From positions 5,822,683-5,886,682 of the forward strand of contig ML664152.1 in NCBI GenBank assembly GCA_007570785.1: a DNA stretch of 64,000 nucleotides, in the 5' to 3' direction. Below the pieces are notes generated by a model, which saw only the letters and a list, made by a program, of their open reading frames with translations, was not told where the DNA came from and ran no database searches. This DNA is from Antilocapra americana. Lineage: Eukaryota > Chordata > Mammalia > Artiodactyla > Antilocapridae. Below are positions 33,662 to 45,415 of this stretch, piece by piece (within the stretch, counting starts at the first letter, position 1; every line of letters starts with the position of its first letter). Both the position numbers and the translations under genes were made by a program.

Positions 33662-33777
33662 GGGGGGTTCTGGAAGGGGAACACATGTATACCCATGGCG
33701 GATTCATGTCAATGTATGGCAAAACCAACACGATAATGTAAAGAAAAATAAATAAATAAATAAAAGAGAAAGAGAAA
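33662..33777 (+). mobile_element. very short young L1 with 12-bp TSD
   Basis: Only about 75 bp of L1 3' end plus an A-rich (AAAT)n tail. It starts exactly within the G tract ('ggggggttctggaagggg') that forms the G4 motif in the two longer copies. Perfect duplications agaaagacctta at 33650-33661 and 33778-33789. Confidence 0.9.
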
Positions 33778-33909
33778 AGAAAGACCTTATCCAAAGGATA
33801 AGTTTAATCAGAGATATGAGAAAATGCAGAAACCAAGGAAAAGCAAACAGTACAGAATAATAATAGTTCAGTCATTAAGCCAGGTCAAGGACATTTAGTT
33901 GCTCCTCAA

Positions 33910-34389
33910 GGGCTATAGATAATTTTCCAAGCCATCGCCTCTGAGCTGACTTACAGATACTGAAATCCCCACCAGGTGGAAAAAGTTAGCTGCATGATGA
34001 CCCCACTGTGGCCATGATACAAATTGCCACAATTCCAGAAATGGCCTCGAAGAAATGGGAACAAACCGACCCAGGAACTGAAGACTAACTGTACTGAAAA
34101 CAGTCAAGGGACGCTGGTCAGACCACTGGTGACCAATTTCACGATGACTGTCAGAGATGACTGTGCTGTTTCTGCATGTAGCCCGCTTCTCTCTGCCTAC
34201 ACACCCTGAAACACTCCTTGAAAAGCTCTTGTCCACTGATAGCAGAGGGAAATTTGACTTTGGACATGAGTCCACCTTCTCTCCCAATTGCCAGCCTCCA
34301 GAATAAAGCTACTTTTCCTTTCTACCAACACTTGCCTGTCAAGTATCAGCTTTTTGAGCTGTAAGCAGCCAGACTAGAGTTCAGTAACA
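33910..34389 (+). mobile_element. ERV-type LTR, plus strand
   Basis: An AATAAA signal at 34302-34307 is followed by 'gctacttttcctttctacca', and the segment ends in 'gagttcagtaaca', the typical R/U5 end of an endogenous retroviral LTR. No viral gene adjoins it. The left limit is uncertain. Confidence 0.5.
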
Positions 34390-35976
34390 ATAGTAGATCA
34401 AGAGCTACAGACTTGAAGAGAAAAAAATCTCTTAGAAAGTAGCCAAAAATATCCCAAAGGCTGAATTTTAATGTTTTTCAGACCAGTGTTTCTGATCATT
34501 TTCAAGTCAATTCAATTTAGCAAGTAATATTTGTACCTGACACTATCATGTCAGGAATAATGATCCAGTAGTAAACAGAACATACTAATTCTTGCCCTTG
34601 TAGAGCTAGTGTTCCAGTGAGAAGAGGGATGATGGACATAAAAAGTCAGTTATAAAGTATGTTAAAGTGATAATCAAGATAGGGCTGGGGAGGTGTGGAA
34701 TGTGATAGAAAATGAGAGTTATTGTAAGAGACAAAAAATATTCTACTTGATCCATTCTTTAAAGTGGATCCTGTTTGGTATAGCCTAGTTCATGATGGGT
34801 AACTGGTCAAACTGGCTCCGATTTCTTGAGACTTAATCTGAGTGCTCTGGTTCAGTGTTAAGAGCAACTGAGGAGAGAATTCTGTGCACTTGTCACTCCA
34901 CAGAAGACTCTGTTTTTCTTGTAATTTGATGGGAGTAGGAAGAGTAGAAACAAGATTCCTAGTTATGTCTTAGCAATGAACACGTGAGGGATAAGAAGTG
35001 AGCTTCCATGTGCAAAGTGAGTGTAGTCAATGGGTGCTGAAATATCAGGACCCTTGCATGAGTGACCCCAAAGCCAGGGCCAATTTACCCCCTAATATAA
35101 CAGGCACAGTATCTAGGGCCACAATAATTTTAAAAGCCTGTGAAGATGTTTTAATTTCTTTTCAAATCAGAAGAAAAATATGAAAACAGTCCAGATTTCA
35201 TTTGCCTTTATATTCCTAGTCATAAAACATAATTTTAAGCGATTTTCATGGAGGAAAGACCTATGACTGTCTCAATGTGGCCCTTCCCATAGCCCTGTGC
35301 CCTTCATAGAAACAGCCCTCCTTCTGTTTTCTTCGTGTTGAGAGAATTTCTCCTCATGGAAGGAAAGATGCTTATTCATTTGGAATGGGGGCATCAACCC
35401 ACACCTGCGCCCATCCTCCTTGTGTGCCATAAAGAGATACTCAACAAAGAACTTCAGAAGTGAACATCTTTCAACATTATCTTGTAAACATCGGGTCCCC
35501 GTTTTGCAAAACCTCTAGAGAAGTAACAACATCAAAGGAGGAACACGAGTTTTCTATTGTAACTGCAATTTTTTAAAAAATTAATAATATTAAACTACAA
35601 ACAGCATTTCATTTAAACAAAATTTATGTTCAGAATTTCTCAGACACATTAATTATGCCAAATTAATTTTAATATGAATTGGAAAAACTATTGTGAGTTC
35701 AATCTTCACAATGGAGAGTATGTTTTCAGAAGTTGTTTTGGGGAGGAAACTTCTGTTCCATTAAAAATTTGTTCCATCAAAAATGTCTGTAAGCTTTTTG
35801 GAAGGGTGGGCAGAAATGTAGCATTTAGATAAACCAACTGTCATTTTGGATCAGTGTTTTTAAATATTCTTCATAGTGTGATTTTATAATAGAGAGAAAT
35901 GCATTTAAAAAGACAGAGAAACATGCCTATAGAGATACAAGGAGACCATCACTGTGCTCATTTCCCCACTAGGTAA
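34390..35976. other. unannotated DNA
   Basis: The 34500-34700 stretch resembles the same unnamed mammal-wide repeat noted at 9175-9320 (storage phrases such as 'cttgcccttgtagagctagt'). The remainder is AT-rich unique DNA without a credible exon. Confidence 0.4.
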
Positions 35977-35986
35977 CGCTGTGATG

Positions 35987-36256
35987 TTATTGTTGTTCAG
36001 TTGCTAAGCTGCCCCTGACTCTTTTTGACCCCATGGACTGCAGCATGCCAGGCTTCCCTGTCCTTCACTATCTTCTGGAGTTTGCTCCAATTCATGTCCG
36101 TTGAGTCTGTGATGCCATTTAACCATCTCATCCTCTGTGCCCTCTCTTCTCCTTTTGCTTTCAGAATCTTTCCCAGCATCAGGGTCTTTTCCGATGAGTT
36201 GGCTCTTCATATCAGGTGGCCAAAGTATTGGAGCTTCAGCTTCAGCAACTGTCCAG
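35987..36256 (-). mobile_element. BovB LINE 3' end with 10-bp TSD
   Basis: Reversed BovB 3' end from 'ttattgttgttcagttgcta' to 'agcttcagcttcagcaact'. Perfect duplications cgctgtgatg lie at 35977-35986 and 36257-36266. Confidence 0.9.
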
Positions 36257-36275
36257 CGCTGTGATGCATATCACT

Positions 36276-36440
36276 TAAATGAATGAGTAAACAAGTAAAA
36301 TTAACAAATACATGATGGGATGGCTGAGTTAATGAATGAGTGAATACTCCCATGAAAGATGTAATGAATAAATGAATGGATGAAAGCTTGAGTGACAGAA
36401 TTCTTGATAAATGAATGGATGAACAAATGAGTAGATGTGT
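36276..36440. repeat. degenerate (TGAA)n tract
   Basis: Multiple imperfect copies of TGAATGA, GAATGGAT and TGAATGAG units are spread over about 160 bp, with interruptions. An old tetranucleotide array. Confidence 0.75.
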
Positions 36441-37271
36441 ATGCTAGTGGTGATGTGATTTCCTTTTCTCTTTAGCTGCCTTTTATTTTTTTCCTGGAGA
36501 AATGTGGCATCAACCTCACTGAATGTTTCAAACAGTGATTTTGTTTTATGTTTTAAAAGCATTCTGTGCCACGTGATGCATACTGCCTTGGACTAAAGAG
36601 AGAACTGCAAATAATTTGGAACTCAGTTGAAGATAAATTTGCTAAATCCAGTCCATGATAAATTCAAATCACTCTAGAGCAGCAAAGAATGTGTTGGATG
36701 GGGGGCAATTTGGTGGAAGCCAATCTGTGACCAACTCAGGCCTGAGAACTAGCGCTTACCTAGAGAGCCTTCAGCTGTTCAAGTGTAGCTGAGGCTCACA
36801 AGTCCAGCTATTGCTGTCTTTCAATGCAGAGCAGCTTATGTGGGATTCCCCCGATTATGTTATTAAGATTCCATCCTGTTACTTCTCATCTCTCCCCCTC
36901 TCTGTGTGATGAAGTGTGAAATGTATGCTGGGCTGTGGCACCCTGCCACCTTCTCAGGAAATGTTCCCAGACAGGACTGGCTCTTCCTGAGCCGCCGTTT
37001 CCCAGAGTCAATGGTGCCAAATGCAACTGTGCTGTCTCCTGAAGCACATGCTTACGGCAGGCTAATTGGAAAACCCTGAACCATGAAATTTAGGACAATA
37101 GTAACATATGTGGAAGTGAGAAAGGGATGAAAGCTAAATGATCTATTTAGCAAAGGAGAAATAGAACTCAGTTTCAGTTGGGACTTCCGTGTCTACACTT
37201 TCAGCTTGAGAACTCACATTTTAGTTTTATCCATGTGCCTCTTTCCATGAAGTTCCTATTGGCTTCTGTGC
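36441..37271. other. repeat-free DNA
   Basis: No interspersed repeat is recognised. The segment 36720-37090 is moderately GC-rich with no open frame of note. It may be unique regulatory sequence, but this is only inferred from lack of repeats. Confidence 0.35.
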
Positions 37272-37284
37272 AAGTTTACATGGT

Positions 37285-37488
37285 GGCACTAGTGTTAAAG
37301 AACTCACCTGCCAACACAGGAGATGCAAGAGACTTGGGTTCCATCCCTGGTTTAGGAGGATCCCCTGGAGGACAGCATCGTGACCCACTCCAGTATTCTT
37401 GCCTGGAGAATCCCCATGGACAGAGGAGCTAGAGTTCATAGGGTCACAAAGAGTTGGACATTACTGAAATGACTTAGCACTCAGCATG
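37285..37488 (+). mobile_element. Bov-tA SINE with 13-bp TSD
   Basis: Head 'ggcactagtgttaaagaact' through to 'tgacttagcactcagcatg'. Perfect duplications aagtttacatggt at 37272-37284 and 37489-37501. Confidence 0.9.
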
Positions 37489-37532
37489 AAGTTTACATGG
37501 TTATTCTCTCTGGACCTCTGCATTCAGAAGGT

Positions 37533-37662
37533 TCGATAGCACCACTAACTCAATGGACATGAATTTGAGCAAACTCCAGGAGACAGCAAAGGACAGGGAA
37601 GCCTGATATGCTGCAGACCACAGGGTCGCAAAAAGTCAGACTGAGTGACTGAAGAACAATAA
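37533..37662 (+). mobile_element. BovB 3' end fragment
   Basis: It starts in 'caccactaactcaatggaca' and ends 'agactgagtgactgaagaac'. Only about 130 bp of the LINE terminus remain. Confidence 0.8.
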
Positions 37663-38589
37663 ACCTTACACATCTACAGGAAAGGATGTAGGTGTGTGTG
37701 TTTCACGGGGGACAAGCATGTATGGAACTGACAGTAGATGAAATATTTTCCATCTCTTAACATTAAATCTTGCCTTTTAATGTAATGGTAAAGAAAAATG
37801 TAAAGTGGAGCCAGGAGCCCATCCACGAAGCAAAAATCAGGCTGCTGATTTTATATATCTTGAATATCTCAAGTGACTGATGGCAAACTTATGACTGTGG
37901 ATATTTCAGAAGTCATTCACAAGGTAGGGACAGCGATCGAGCTTTGTGGAAATAATTCCCAATTCAAATCTGATATGTTATTTATCCTGCTGTTACTTAT
38001 CCTCTCCCATAAATCATATGGGACTTATCACCATGGCAACAGTGCCCTGAGCCTTCTCCATAACACACCAACATCTCAGCATTGTTTTGTTGGGATTGAT
38101 GTCCATTGATGGCTGAAAACCTAAGTGGTCTGGAGCCAGCTCAAAGACCCAGGACCCTGCTCTGACCACTGAGAGTGTTGATCATGTACCTACAGACAGC
38201 TTCTTTTTCTCTTCAGAAGGGTAGAACCTTCTCTTTGTTCTGTTCTCCAATTTCAGTGTCTTCTCATCTAATGGCCAGAGATGCTAGGAAGCTCTCAGGT
38301 GATACAAGCCTCACTGACCACATGGCCCATTCAGATACAGATACTCAGCACCCCTGAGCATCAGAACATGTCTGGCTGGGAGGAGAAGCTGTGCCTTGGC
38401 TGGCAGAGGAGAGGACAGTCCTTGGCCACAGTACCGTGTCTTTGCTTGTAGTTTTGGCAACATTATTACCTTCAAGTATTGTTGAAAAGACGCCACATTG
38501 GAGTAATGTGCTCAGGGAAAGTAACATCCTCCCAGTGCTCTGTACCCCTGCCTGTGTCCCCTCCAGCTTCCAGGTACGCATTCAGGAAG
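37663..38589. other. unannotated non-coding DNA
   Basis: No recognised element. Several overlapping open frames (38311-38711) partly run into the SINE that follows and look like chance. Confidence 0.4.
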
Positions 38590-38725
38590 CACAGAAAGGA
38601 ACCAGGCACCCCACCCCAGTGTCCTTGCCTGGAGAATCCCAGGGATGGTGGAGTCTGGTAGGCTGCAGTCTATGTGGTCGCACGGAGTCGGACACACCTG
38701 ACGTGACTTAGCAGCAGCAGCAATA
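38590..38725 (+). mobile_element. Bov-tA SINE, 5'-truncated
   Basis: From 'agcacagaaaggaaccaggc' into the standard body 'gtccttgcctggagaatccc' and a tail of CAG units, gcagcagcagcaa, at 38710-38723. Confidence 0.75.
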
Positions 38726-38756
38726 TGGTACGCCATCTACGCCTACTGATTTCCTT

Positions 38757-39245
38757 GTTGTTGCTGTTCAGTCACTAAGTCATGTTCAATTCTTTGCAAC
38801 CCCGTGGCCTAATGTACATCAGGCTTCCCTGTCCTTCATTATCTCCTTGAATTTGCTCAAACTCATGTACATTGAGTTGGTGATGCTATCCAACCACCTC
38901 ATCCTCTGTTGCCCCCCTTTCCTCCTGCTCACAATCTTTCCCAGCATCAGGGTCTTTTCCAATGATTCAGTTCTTCCCATCAGGTGGCCAAAGTATTGGA
39001 GTTTCAGCTTCAGCATCAGTCCTTCCAATGAATATTCCTTTAGGATTGACTGGTTGGATCTCCTTGCAGTCCAAGGAACTCTCAAGAGTCTTCTCCAACA
39101 CCGCAGTTCAAAAGCATCAGTTCTTTGGCACTCAGCTTTCTTTATGGTCCAACTCTCACATCCATACATGACCACTAGAAAAACCATAGCTTTGACTAGA
39201 CGGACTTTTGTTGGCAAAGTAATGCCTCTGCTTTTTAATACATCT
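38757..39245 (-). mobile_element. BovB LINE with 11-bp TSD
   Basis: A ~490-bp 5'-truncated BovB. The minus-strand frame 39217-38819 preserves the reverse-transcriptase C-terminal extension (WTARRSNQSILKE block) with few lesions. Perfect duplications ctgatttcctt at 38746-38756 and 39246-39256. Confidence 0.9.
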
Positions 39246-39256
39246 CTGATTTCCTT

Positions 39257-40519
39257 AAGGTCAAGTAAATTTCCATGCTAATTCTATGTTGGAATAAGCT
39301 TGTATCTATTATGAATACAATGTTGTTTCATACATTTTAAAGTCAGGCACAGAACTTCAAGATGTTTGGGGCCCATGGCAGGACAGTTGGTTCTCCCCCT
39401 GTCAAGTTCCCAGCATATTTCAGAGCCACGAGTCTCCTATGGTACCTCAACCATTTATGTCTCTCTCTCTTCCTCCTCCTGCCAAAGTCAGCCATCTTCT
39501 TTTCCCTCTGTATCAGGGCATCTTCTTCTTCAGCCCTACATCCCCCTGCTTTTCAGCTTTCACCTGCTCCAGGTCTGCTGAGAGTCTTCGGAAGTCACTC
39601 ATCCATGCTAGTCCCAGGCCATCCAGGGCACAGCCCTCCCCTCAGGCTGGTCTCAGACCCAAACAGATGTGGCCAAGGAGGTGAGTCCTGTAGTACAAAG
39701 CACGGTCCTTCATTAGGAAGACCTGGGGTGGGGAGGTGCCTTTCTGACTATGGGCAGTTTCCCCTTTTCCCTCTTAAGGGACCGTTTCTCTCTCTGGGTC
39801 CTAGGCAGGTTTTAATATCACCCCTCCTTTCACTGCCAACAGAAAGGCCCTGGGTCCTACCCTCAAAGAAGCACCAAGGGCCAAGTGCACACAACCAGAC
39901 ATGCACTGACGGTTGATGCTTGCTGATCACGCTCCTGATGGGCAGGCTCCCTCCAAGTCCTCGACACAGCAGACCCTGTAATTAGGGGAGGAAAGTGGCT
40001 CAGAGTGCCCTGTTCTGTAGGAGGTGGGGCTAGTGTGATGTGGCAAGGTATCCTGTGCCATCCCCAAGGATCTGCCCAAAAATAGGACAAAGGAAAGCCT
40101 GAAATGCTGATAGAAAAGCCTCAGGAGGAAGAGGGTAGTGGGAGATGCTCTGAATAAATAAAGCAGCTTTGCTCTTCAGTCTAGCTTATTTCTATGTAAA
40201 ATCAGAACTGTTTTCTCAAATTTACTTACTCAGTGTCCTTGAAGAACATAGGTGAAACAAATTTACCATCATTTACATTTCTGTTCCTTGGGGAAATTCA
40301 TGCTTGATACATATATATATATTTTTTTCTTTTTTTCCTCTGCAGATGGTCTGTTTTTACCCTAAAGTCCTTTGTTTCTAATGTGTGCTTCCCTGTAATA
40401 CAAGGCTTCAGGAGGGGAAAATGCCAAAAAATATTTTATAGCAATTTCTTTTTCCATGTTTGGGAAGTCTATCCAAATGCATATAGTGTGGTCATCATTA
40501 AAATTAAAAAAGCAGGGCA
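39257..40519. other. unannotated DNA with 184-codon open frame
   Basis: A plus-strand frame at 39362-39916 is the second longest non-transposon frame here, but two shifted frames overlap it and it is rich in Ser, Pro and Leu, as expected of chance frames in a C-rich patch. A donor-like gaggtgagt lies at about 39678. No repeat is recognised. A short TA tract lies at 40310-40322. Confidence 0.4.
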
Positions 40520-40645
40520 GAGATGAGGTGTCATGTTAAGGGATGGGAAGGCTGAGGCTCAGGGAGTTCTGGTCCACCTCTCACACAGGACCCAGGCTTA
40601 AAACCACAGCTTCAGCTCCTTGTTCTACCCCCCAGCTTCTCCATT
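40520..40645 (-). mobile_element. MIR SINE fragment
   Basis: Reversed MIR phrases: 'ggaaggctgaggctcaggga', 'ccaggcttaaaaccacag', 'ctccttgttctaccccc'. Confidence 0.5.
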
Positions 40646-41764
40646 AAGAAACTCTTTTTGCTTTGGTTTTCCTGTTTTTGTTCCTTTGCTTTCAATCATG
40701 CCACTAAAATCTGTGAGTTACTATATCAGTTATAGGTATTCATCCACTAAGAAATTTTTCCATGCGTATGTTATATACCCTTTTTCAAAACCAAGGTAAT
40801 GTCATTGATCTGGTAGAAGTTTGCCAGTTTTTAGATTGGTCTTTCATTGCTTCTCTATCCTGTGTCTGAAGATTGCGTGGTTTCAGGTGACTGACCGTCC
40901 TAGTTACCCAAGGACAGAAAAGTAACTGGGATGCATGACTTTCAGCATGAAAACCTGGGCAGTCCTGGGCAAACCTGGGTGGTTACTCACCCTCTAAGTG
41001 GTCTGGTCCTGGTTTGCAAGAATGCCCTGGCAGTGTTGCCATTTGGAGATGCAATAGCTCCCCCTGACTGTGGGTTCTTCTGCTCTGTGGGAGCTTTGCA
41101 TGGGGAGAAGTCAGCCAGCCTCACTGTCCATCAGCCCCTGCCTCTATCAGCCAGACTTTGGACATGCTTTCTCATAGCCTCTCTCTCCTGTCCATGATTT
41201 TCTGCATGTAGACTGCAGACACCCCACTGCTGTCATTTATATGGTCATCTTTCTAGGGCAGTGTGCTATAAAGAATGAGGCTCTGGGTTTATCTAAATGA
41301 GGGGTCACTTCCCTTGACCCTTTTCAGGCTGTTGAGGTGACCTCAGCAGTACTGAGTATAAGACACAGGTTTCAGCTTCACACACTCAGACATACAGTGT
41401 AGTGTTGTGTTTCAGATCTGTGTAATTTTGTGTAATTATGTTCAATTGCTCACTCAATCTCTGATGACTTTCTAATGAGCTGTTATTTTCAGAGGTGGTA
41501 GAAAAATCAGTTCAGGAAGAGATGATGATGTGAGGGAAATAAATAGGGAAGTGATGGGTGAGGCGGAATGAGAGGTAACAGTCTGCCTAGCTTCCTCTGA
41601 GCAAGTGCTGTGTCAGGGAAGGGGTCAGTAGACGATGGTGAGAGGACCTGGAGAAGAAAAAGATGATGCTACAGGAGTCAAACATACCCCTCGTGAAGAG
41701 AGGCCAGCATGTGGGGAATGTCAGTCAAACAGACAGATGGCTAGGTTGAAGAAGTCCACAAAGA
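40646..41764. other. unannotated non-coding DNA
   Basis: No gene or named repeat is recognised. The 88-codon frame at 40931-41197 has no family resemblance. Confidence 0.4.
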
Positions 41765-42650
41765 CTTTTTTATTTATACTTTAGAGCAGTTTTAGGCTCA
41801 CTAAAAACTGAGACAAAGGTGCAGAGAGTTCCTATATGCTCTCTGCTCCTATCCTTACACCGTTGCTCACCCCTCCCACCATCACCAGGGCTTCCTTGAT
41901 GGCTCAGATGGTCAAGAATCCACCTGCAATGTGGGAGACCCAGGTTTGATCCCTGGGTTGGGAAGATTCCTTGGAGAAGGGAATGGCGATCCACCTCAGT
42001 ATTCTTGCCTGGAAAATTCTGTGGACAGAGGAGCCTGGCGGGCTGCAGTCCCTGGGGTCGCAAAGAGTCGGACAGTACTGAACAACTTTCAGTGACTCAC
42101 TCACTCACAGTACTGAGCAACTTTCAGACACTCACTCACACTCCCACCATCAATATCCCCACCAACGTGATGCGGTCACTGCAATCAGTGAACCTACATC
42201 AGCTCATCACCACCATCCAGAGTACATAGTTTACCCTGGGGTTCACTCTTGGTGTTGTACATTCTATGGGTCTGAAAAATTGTACAATAACATGTTTCTA
42301 TGATTATAGTACCATAAGAACAGATTCAGTGCCCTAAAATTCTGCAATTTCCCCCATTTCATCCCTCTCTTCCTTCACCACTCAAAGCTGACTAGCATCA
42401 GACTTCTTGCCATCTCCATAATTTGGCCTTTTCCAGAGTGTCATATAGTTGAAATCATACAGTATAGAGTCTCTTACGATTGGTTTCTTTCACTTAATAA
42501 TATGCATTTAAGTGCCTTCTATGTCTTTTCATGACTTGGTAGTTTCCTTTTTATCACTAAATAATATTCCATTGCTTGGATGTACCATAGTTCATTTATC
42601 CCTTCCCCAAAGGATATCTTGTTTGCTTCCAAGTTTGGCACTTACGATTG
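41765..42650 (-). mobile_element. old L1 3' end, interrupted by a SINE
   Basis: The plus strand reads 'ttttatttatactttagagc' to the SINE, then 'caatatccccaccaacgtga', 'ggttcactcttggtgttgta', 'cattctatgggtctg' and 'taatattccattgcttggat'. This is a reversed L1M 3' UTR and distal ORF2 remnant. Confidence 0.6.
41885..42140 (+). mobile_element. Bov-tA SINE with 12-bp TSD and duplicated tail
   Basis: Complete Bov-tA from 'cagggcttccttgatggctc'. Its 3' part is repeated imperfectly: 'agtactgaacaactttcag' (about 42074) and 'agtactgagcaactttcag' (about 42108). Perfect duplications ctcccaccatca at 41873-41884 and 42141-42152. Confidence 0.9.
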
Positions 42651-44395
42651 AAGTCACTTTAAAATAATGAAAAATACTTACTTAAACAGTTTAAAAAGTG
42701 AAATATCCTAAATGTTTGAAATTTTGAGACATACACAAAGCACCCACCTCTGCACCCAATCTAGGCTCCCTTAATACTTTTGCTACCAGTTCCGTTATTT
42801 CTTGAAGCAATTTCAGCAGTACATGCATTCTCATCTTCAGGAATGGAAACAACTACTTTGTCCATTTGCTTCTGTCATCATTGTGTTTCGTGAAAGTCAT
42901 TGTGAGATCTGGGATTCAACCAAGTTTTGAAAACAAAAGAAACCATCTCCCTGTGAAAAACCTGTGCAAATCCCATATTTTATTAAGTTGTAAACCATTT
43001 GAAGAAAAGTCAGAGGAAATAGATGAAATGACATATTATTTCATCAAATGAAAGTAGAAGGGTAACCATATAAATTGTCTCCAATGACAGTTCTGAAAGC
43101 AGTGATCTGTCACTGTGTAAACAGAGTTAGCTGAAAGACTTAAACAAAAAGAACATCACTTATGTTCTTCCTAAGAACTTTCTAGCCATGAGAAAATGAT
43201 GGCATGACATGTATTCAACATACACGTGTGAACACACACTTTGAAGTTTATACTTTCTAGGGATCTGCGTACCCAGAAGAGAACTGCTGTATGTGGGATA
43301 CATTGCCCCAGGGGGTGCTGGGTGCTTGCACATTTAGTCTGAACCACTGGCTTTCCATCATTGGCTGGTGGTAATCACCTTTAGATCAGGTCATTAGACA
43401 GATGGGGAAATGAAAGTCAGACCACCTAGGCTTTAGCCCAGTCCCTTATCAACCCAATATCTGGATCCTGAACTATTATACTATTATACAGTTCAATTTA
43501 CTGGTGGCAATATCAGTTGACAATTTCAGGTCTTTCTTTCCCCACATTAACAAACAAGCATTTATCAATATTTGGTAACCCATGATCCCAAGTATAATCC
43601 CCTCAAATAGTAAGGACTTATTATAATGTTAACAATGGATAGAGTGAAAACCCCCATGTCTTCACCTGGACCAATCTGGGGTGGATGTCAGTCTCAGGGT
43701 GCTTGTGGATGTTAGCAGGAATGCAGGGGGGTCATGGGATCTAGACAGGAACTTTCGGACCACACTCTCCAGCTCCCTGTCTGGTTCAGGAGTTCCTGAA
43801 GAGCCACTTTGCCTACCTGACTGCCTGTCTTCAGTCCTGCTATGGGGTTTTCTAGGCATCTCCTACTTCACAGGCAACTTATTCCATCAATGGATGCAAC
43901 ATCCTTCCTTATGTTGAGGCAATGTATGTGGACTGCCTGTGACTTTTACCACTTAATTTTTACATATTCTCATCCTACTATCCTAAGGGTAATAGTGAAT
44001 GAAAATTTGGAAAAAGTGTTGCATTAAAAAGGAAAAAACAGAAAACTTTGAGAGCACAAAGACAACCTTCATAAGGAATCAAAATGCTTAACTATCTTTG
44101 TGCTGTTCCATTTCAATAGACATAGTAATAAAATGAGCTTTGTATGACTTGTGTGTCCTGGATCATTGACATTTTATGCTTACAAATTTTTGTCTGTTGT
44201 GTGAATGATACCATCAGGCTCCAGAACTACAACGTGGACTTCTAATGAGTACTGTCTCTGCACCCTCATGGTGGGTGTTTTCATCATCTCCTTTTATGTG
44301 CACTTCCTACTGATATTGCAATATGAACTCATGATGCCATCTATATTTTATATAGTATATAAATGGGAAGAACAAGAGCCAGGAATTTGAGGTGA
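42651..44395. other. unannotated DNA with possible MIR
   Basis: A probable minus-strand MIR lies at about 43385-43460 ('agacagatggggaaatgaaa'). No gene is recognised. The open frames at 42866-43051 and 43662-43917 carry no recognisable motif. Confidence 0.4.
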
Positions 44396-44399
44396 ATTC

Positions 44400-44780
44400 T
44401 TGAACATTTGACCTTTAAACAACACAGGTTTGAATTGTGTGGACCCATGTAAACATGGGTGTTTCCAATAGTAAATACTGCAGTCCTGGGCTTTCCTGGT
44501 AGCTCAGATAATAATGAATCTTCCTGCAATGTGGGAGACCTGTGCTCAATCCCTGGATTGGGAAGATCCCCTGGAGAAGGGAATGGCTACCCACTCTAGT
44601 ATTCTTGCCTGGAGAATCCCATAGACAGAGGAGCTTGGGGGGCTATACTCTCTATGATTAGTTGAACCTGAAGGTATGGACCTGCAGATCCAGAGGGCCA
44701 ATTATAAATTATACTCGAGCTTTGGATTGCATAGATGGTCAGGATTCCTAACGTCACATTGTTCAAGGGTCAACTGTATG
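44400..44780. mobile_element. MER2-like (Tigger-class) DNA transposon, split by a SINE
   Basis: The left end 'ttgacctttaaacaacacag' and the right end 'cattgttcaagggtcaactg' are inverted copies of one terminus. The interior 'gtgtggacccatgtaaacat' and 'agatccagagggccaatta' fits the MER2 family. A Bov-tA lies in the middle. Confidence 0.6.
44489..44660 (+). mobile_element. Bov-tA SINE nested in DNA transposon
   Basis: Head 'gggctttcctggtagctcag' to 'ggagcttggggggctatact', where it stops short of the BovB-like tail. The host element continues at 'gttgaacctgaaggtatgga'. Confidence 0.8.
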
Positions 44781-45004
44781 TTTTTCTTATTCTCTTAGTT
44801 ATGAACTAATTTGTCAAGTGGGCCACAGGATAAAAAAGGGGGAAATAATACTATAAGAATTTTTTGGTAGGGTTTCCAAAAACTGTTAGTTCAAACAAGT
44901 ATATCTATATTTGTTTTGATGGTGTGAGGTAGAAGACAAATTTATTTCTTGACTAAATACTTATGCTCAAGAGACAAGGGTAACATATTGTCAGTTGTTG
45001 TCTA

Positions 45005-45415
45005 TATTAAAAGAAAATGATGGATGGACCTAGAGATTATCATATTAAGTCTGAAATAGAAAGACGAATATTATATGATATCACTTATGTGTGGAATCTA
45101 AAAATGTTACGAATAAACATATTTGCAAAAGAGGAGCCGACAGACATAGGAACATGGTTACAAAAGGGGAAGTGGTGGGGGGGGGGGACAAATTAGGAGT
45201 TTGGGGTTAACAGACATATTCTACTATATATAAAATAAACTACAAGGATTTACTTTATAGTACAGGGAACAATTTCAATATCTTGTAATATAGTGGAAAA
45301 GAATCTAAAAATGAATATGTGTACATATGTATATATTACTGAATTACTTGATTGCAAACCTGAAATTAACACAATATTGTAAATCAACTGTAGTTCAATT
45401 TTAAAAGAAAGAGAA
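45005..45415 (+). mobile_element. artiodactyl L1 3' end
   Basis: It begins in the end of ORF2 ('gatggatggacctagagatt', 'atgatatcacttatgtgtgg') and runs through the 3' UTR to 'aaatcaactgtagttcaatt'. An 11-base G run lies at 45177-45187 within it. Frames are broken. Confidence 0.7.

Noticed and set aside
39362..39916. 184-codon open frame with a nearby gaggtgagt donor-like site
   Set aside because: Three shifted frames are open over the same C-rich patch, which fits base composition rather than coding. A single donor-like match is expected by chance.
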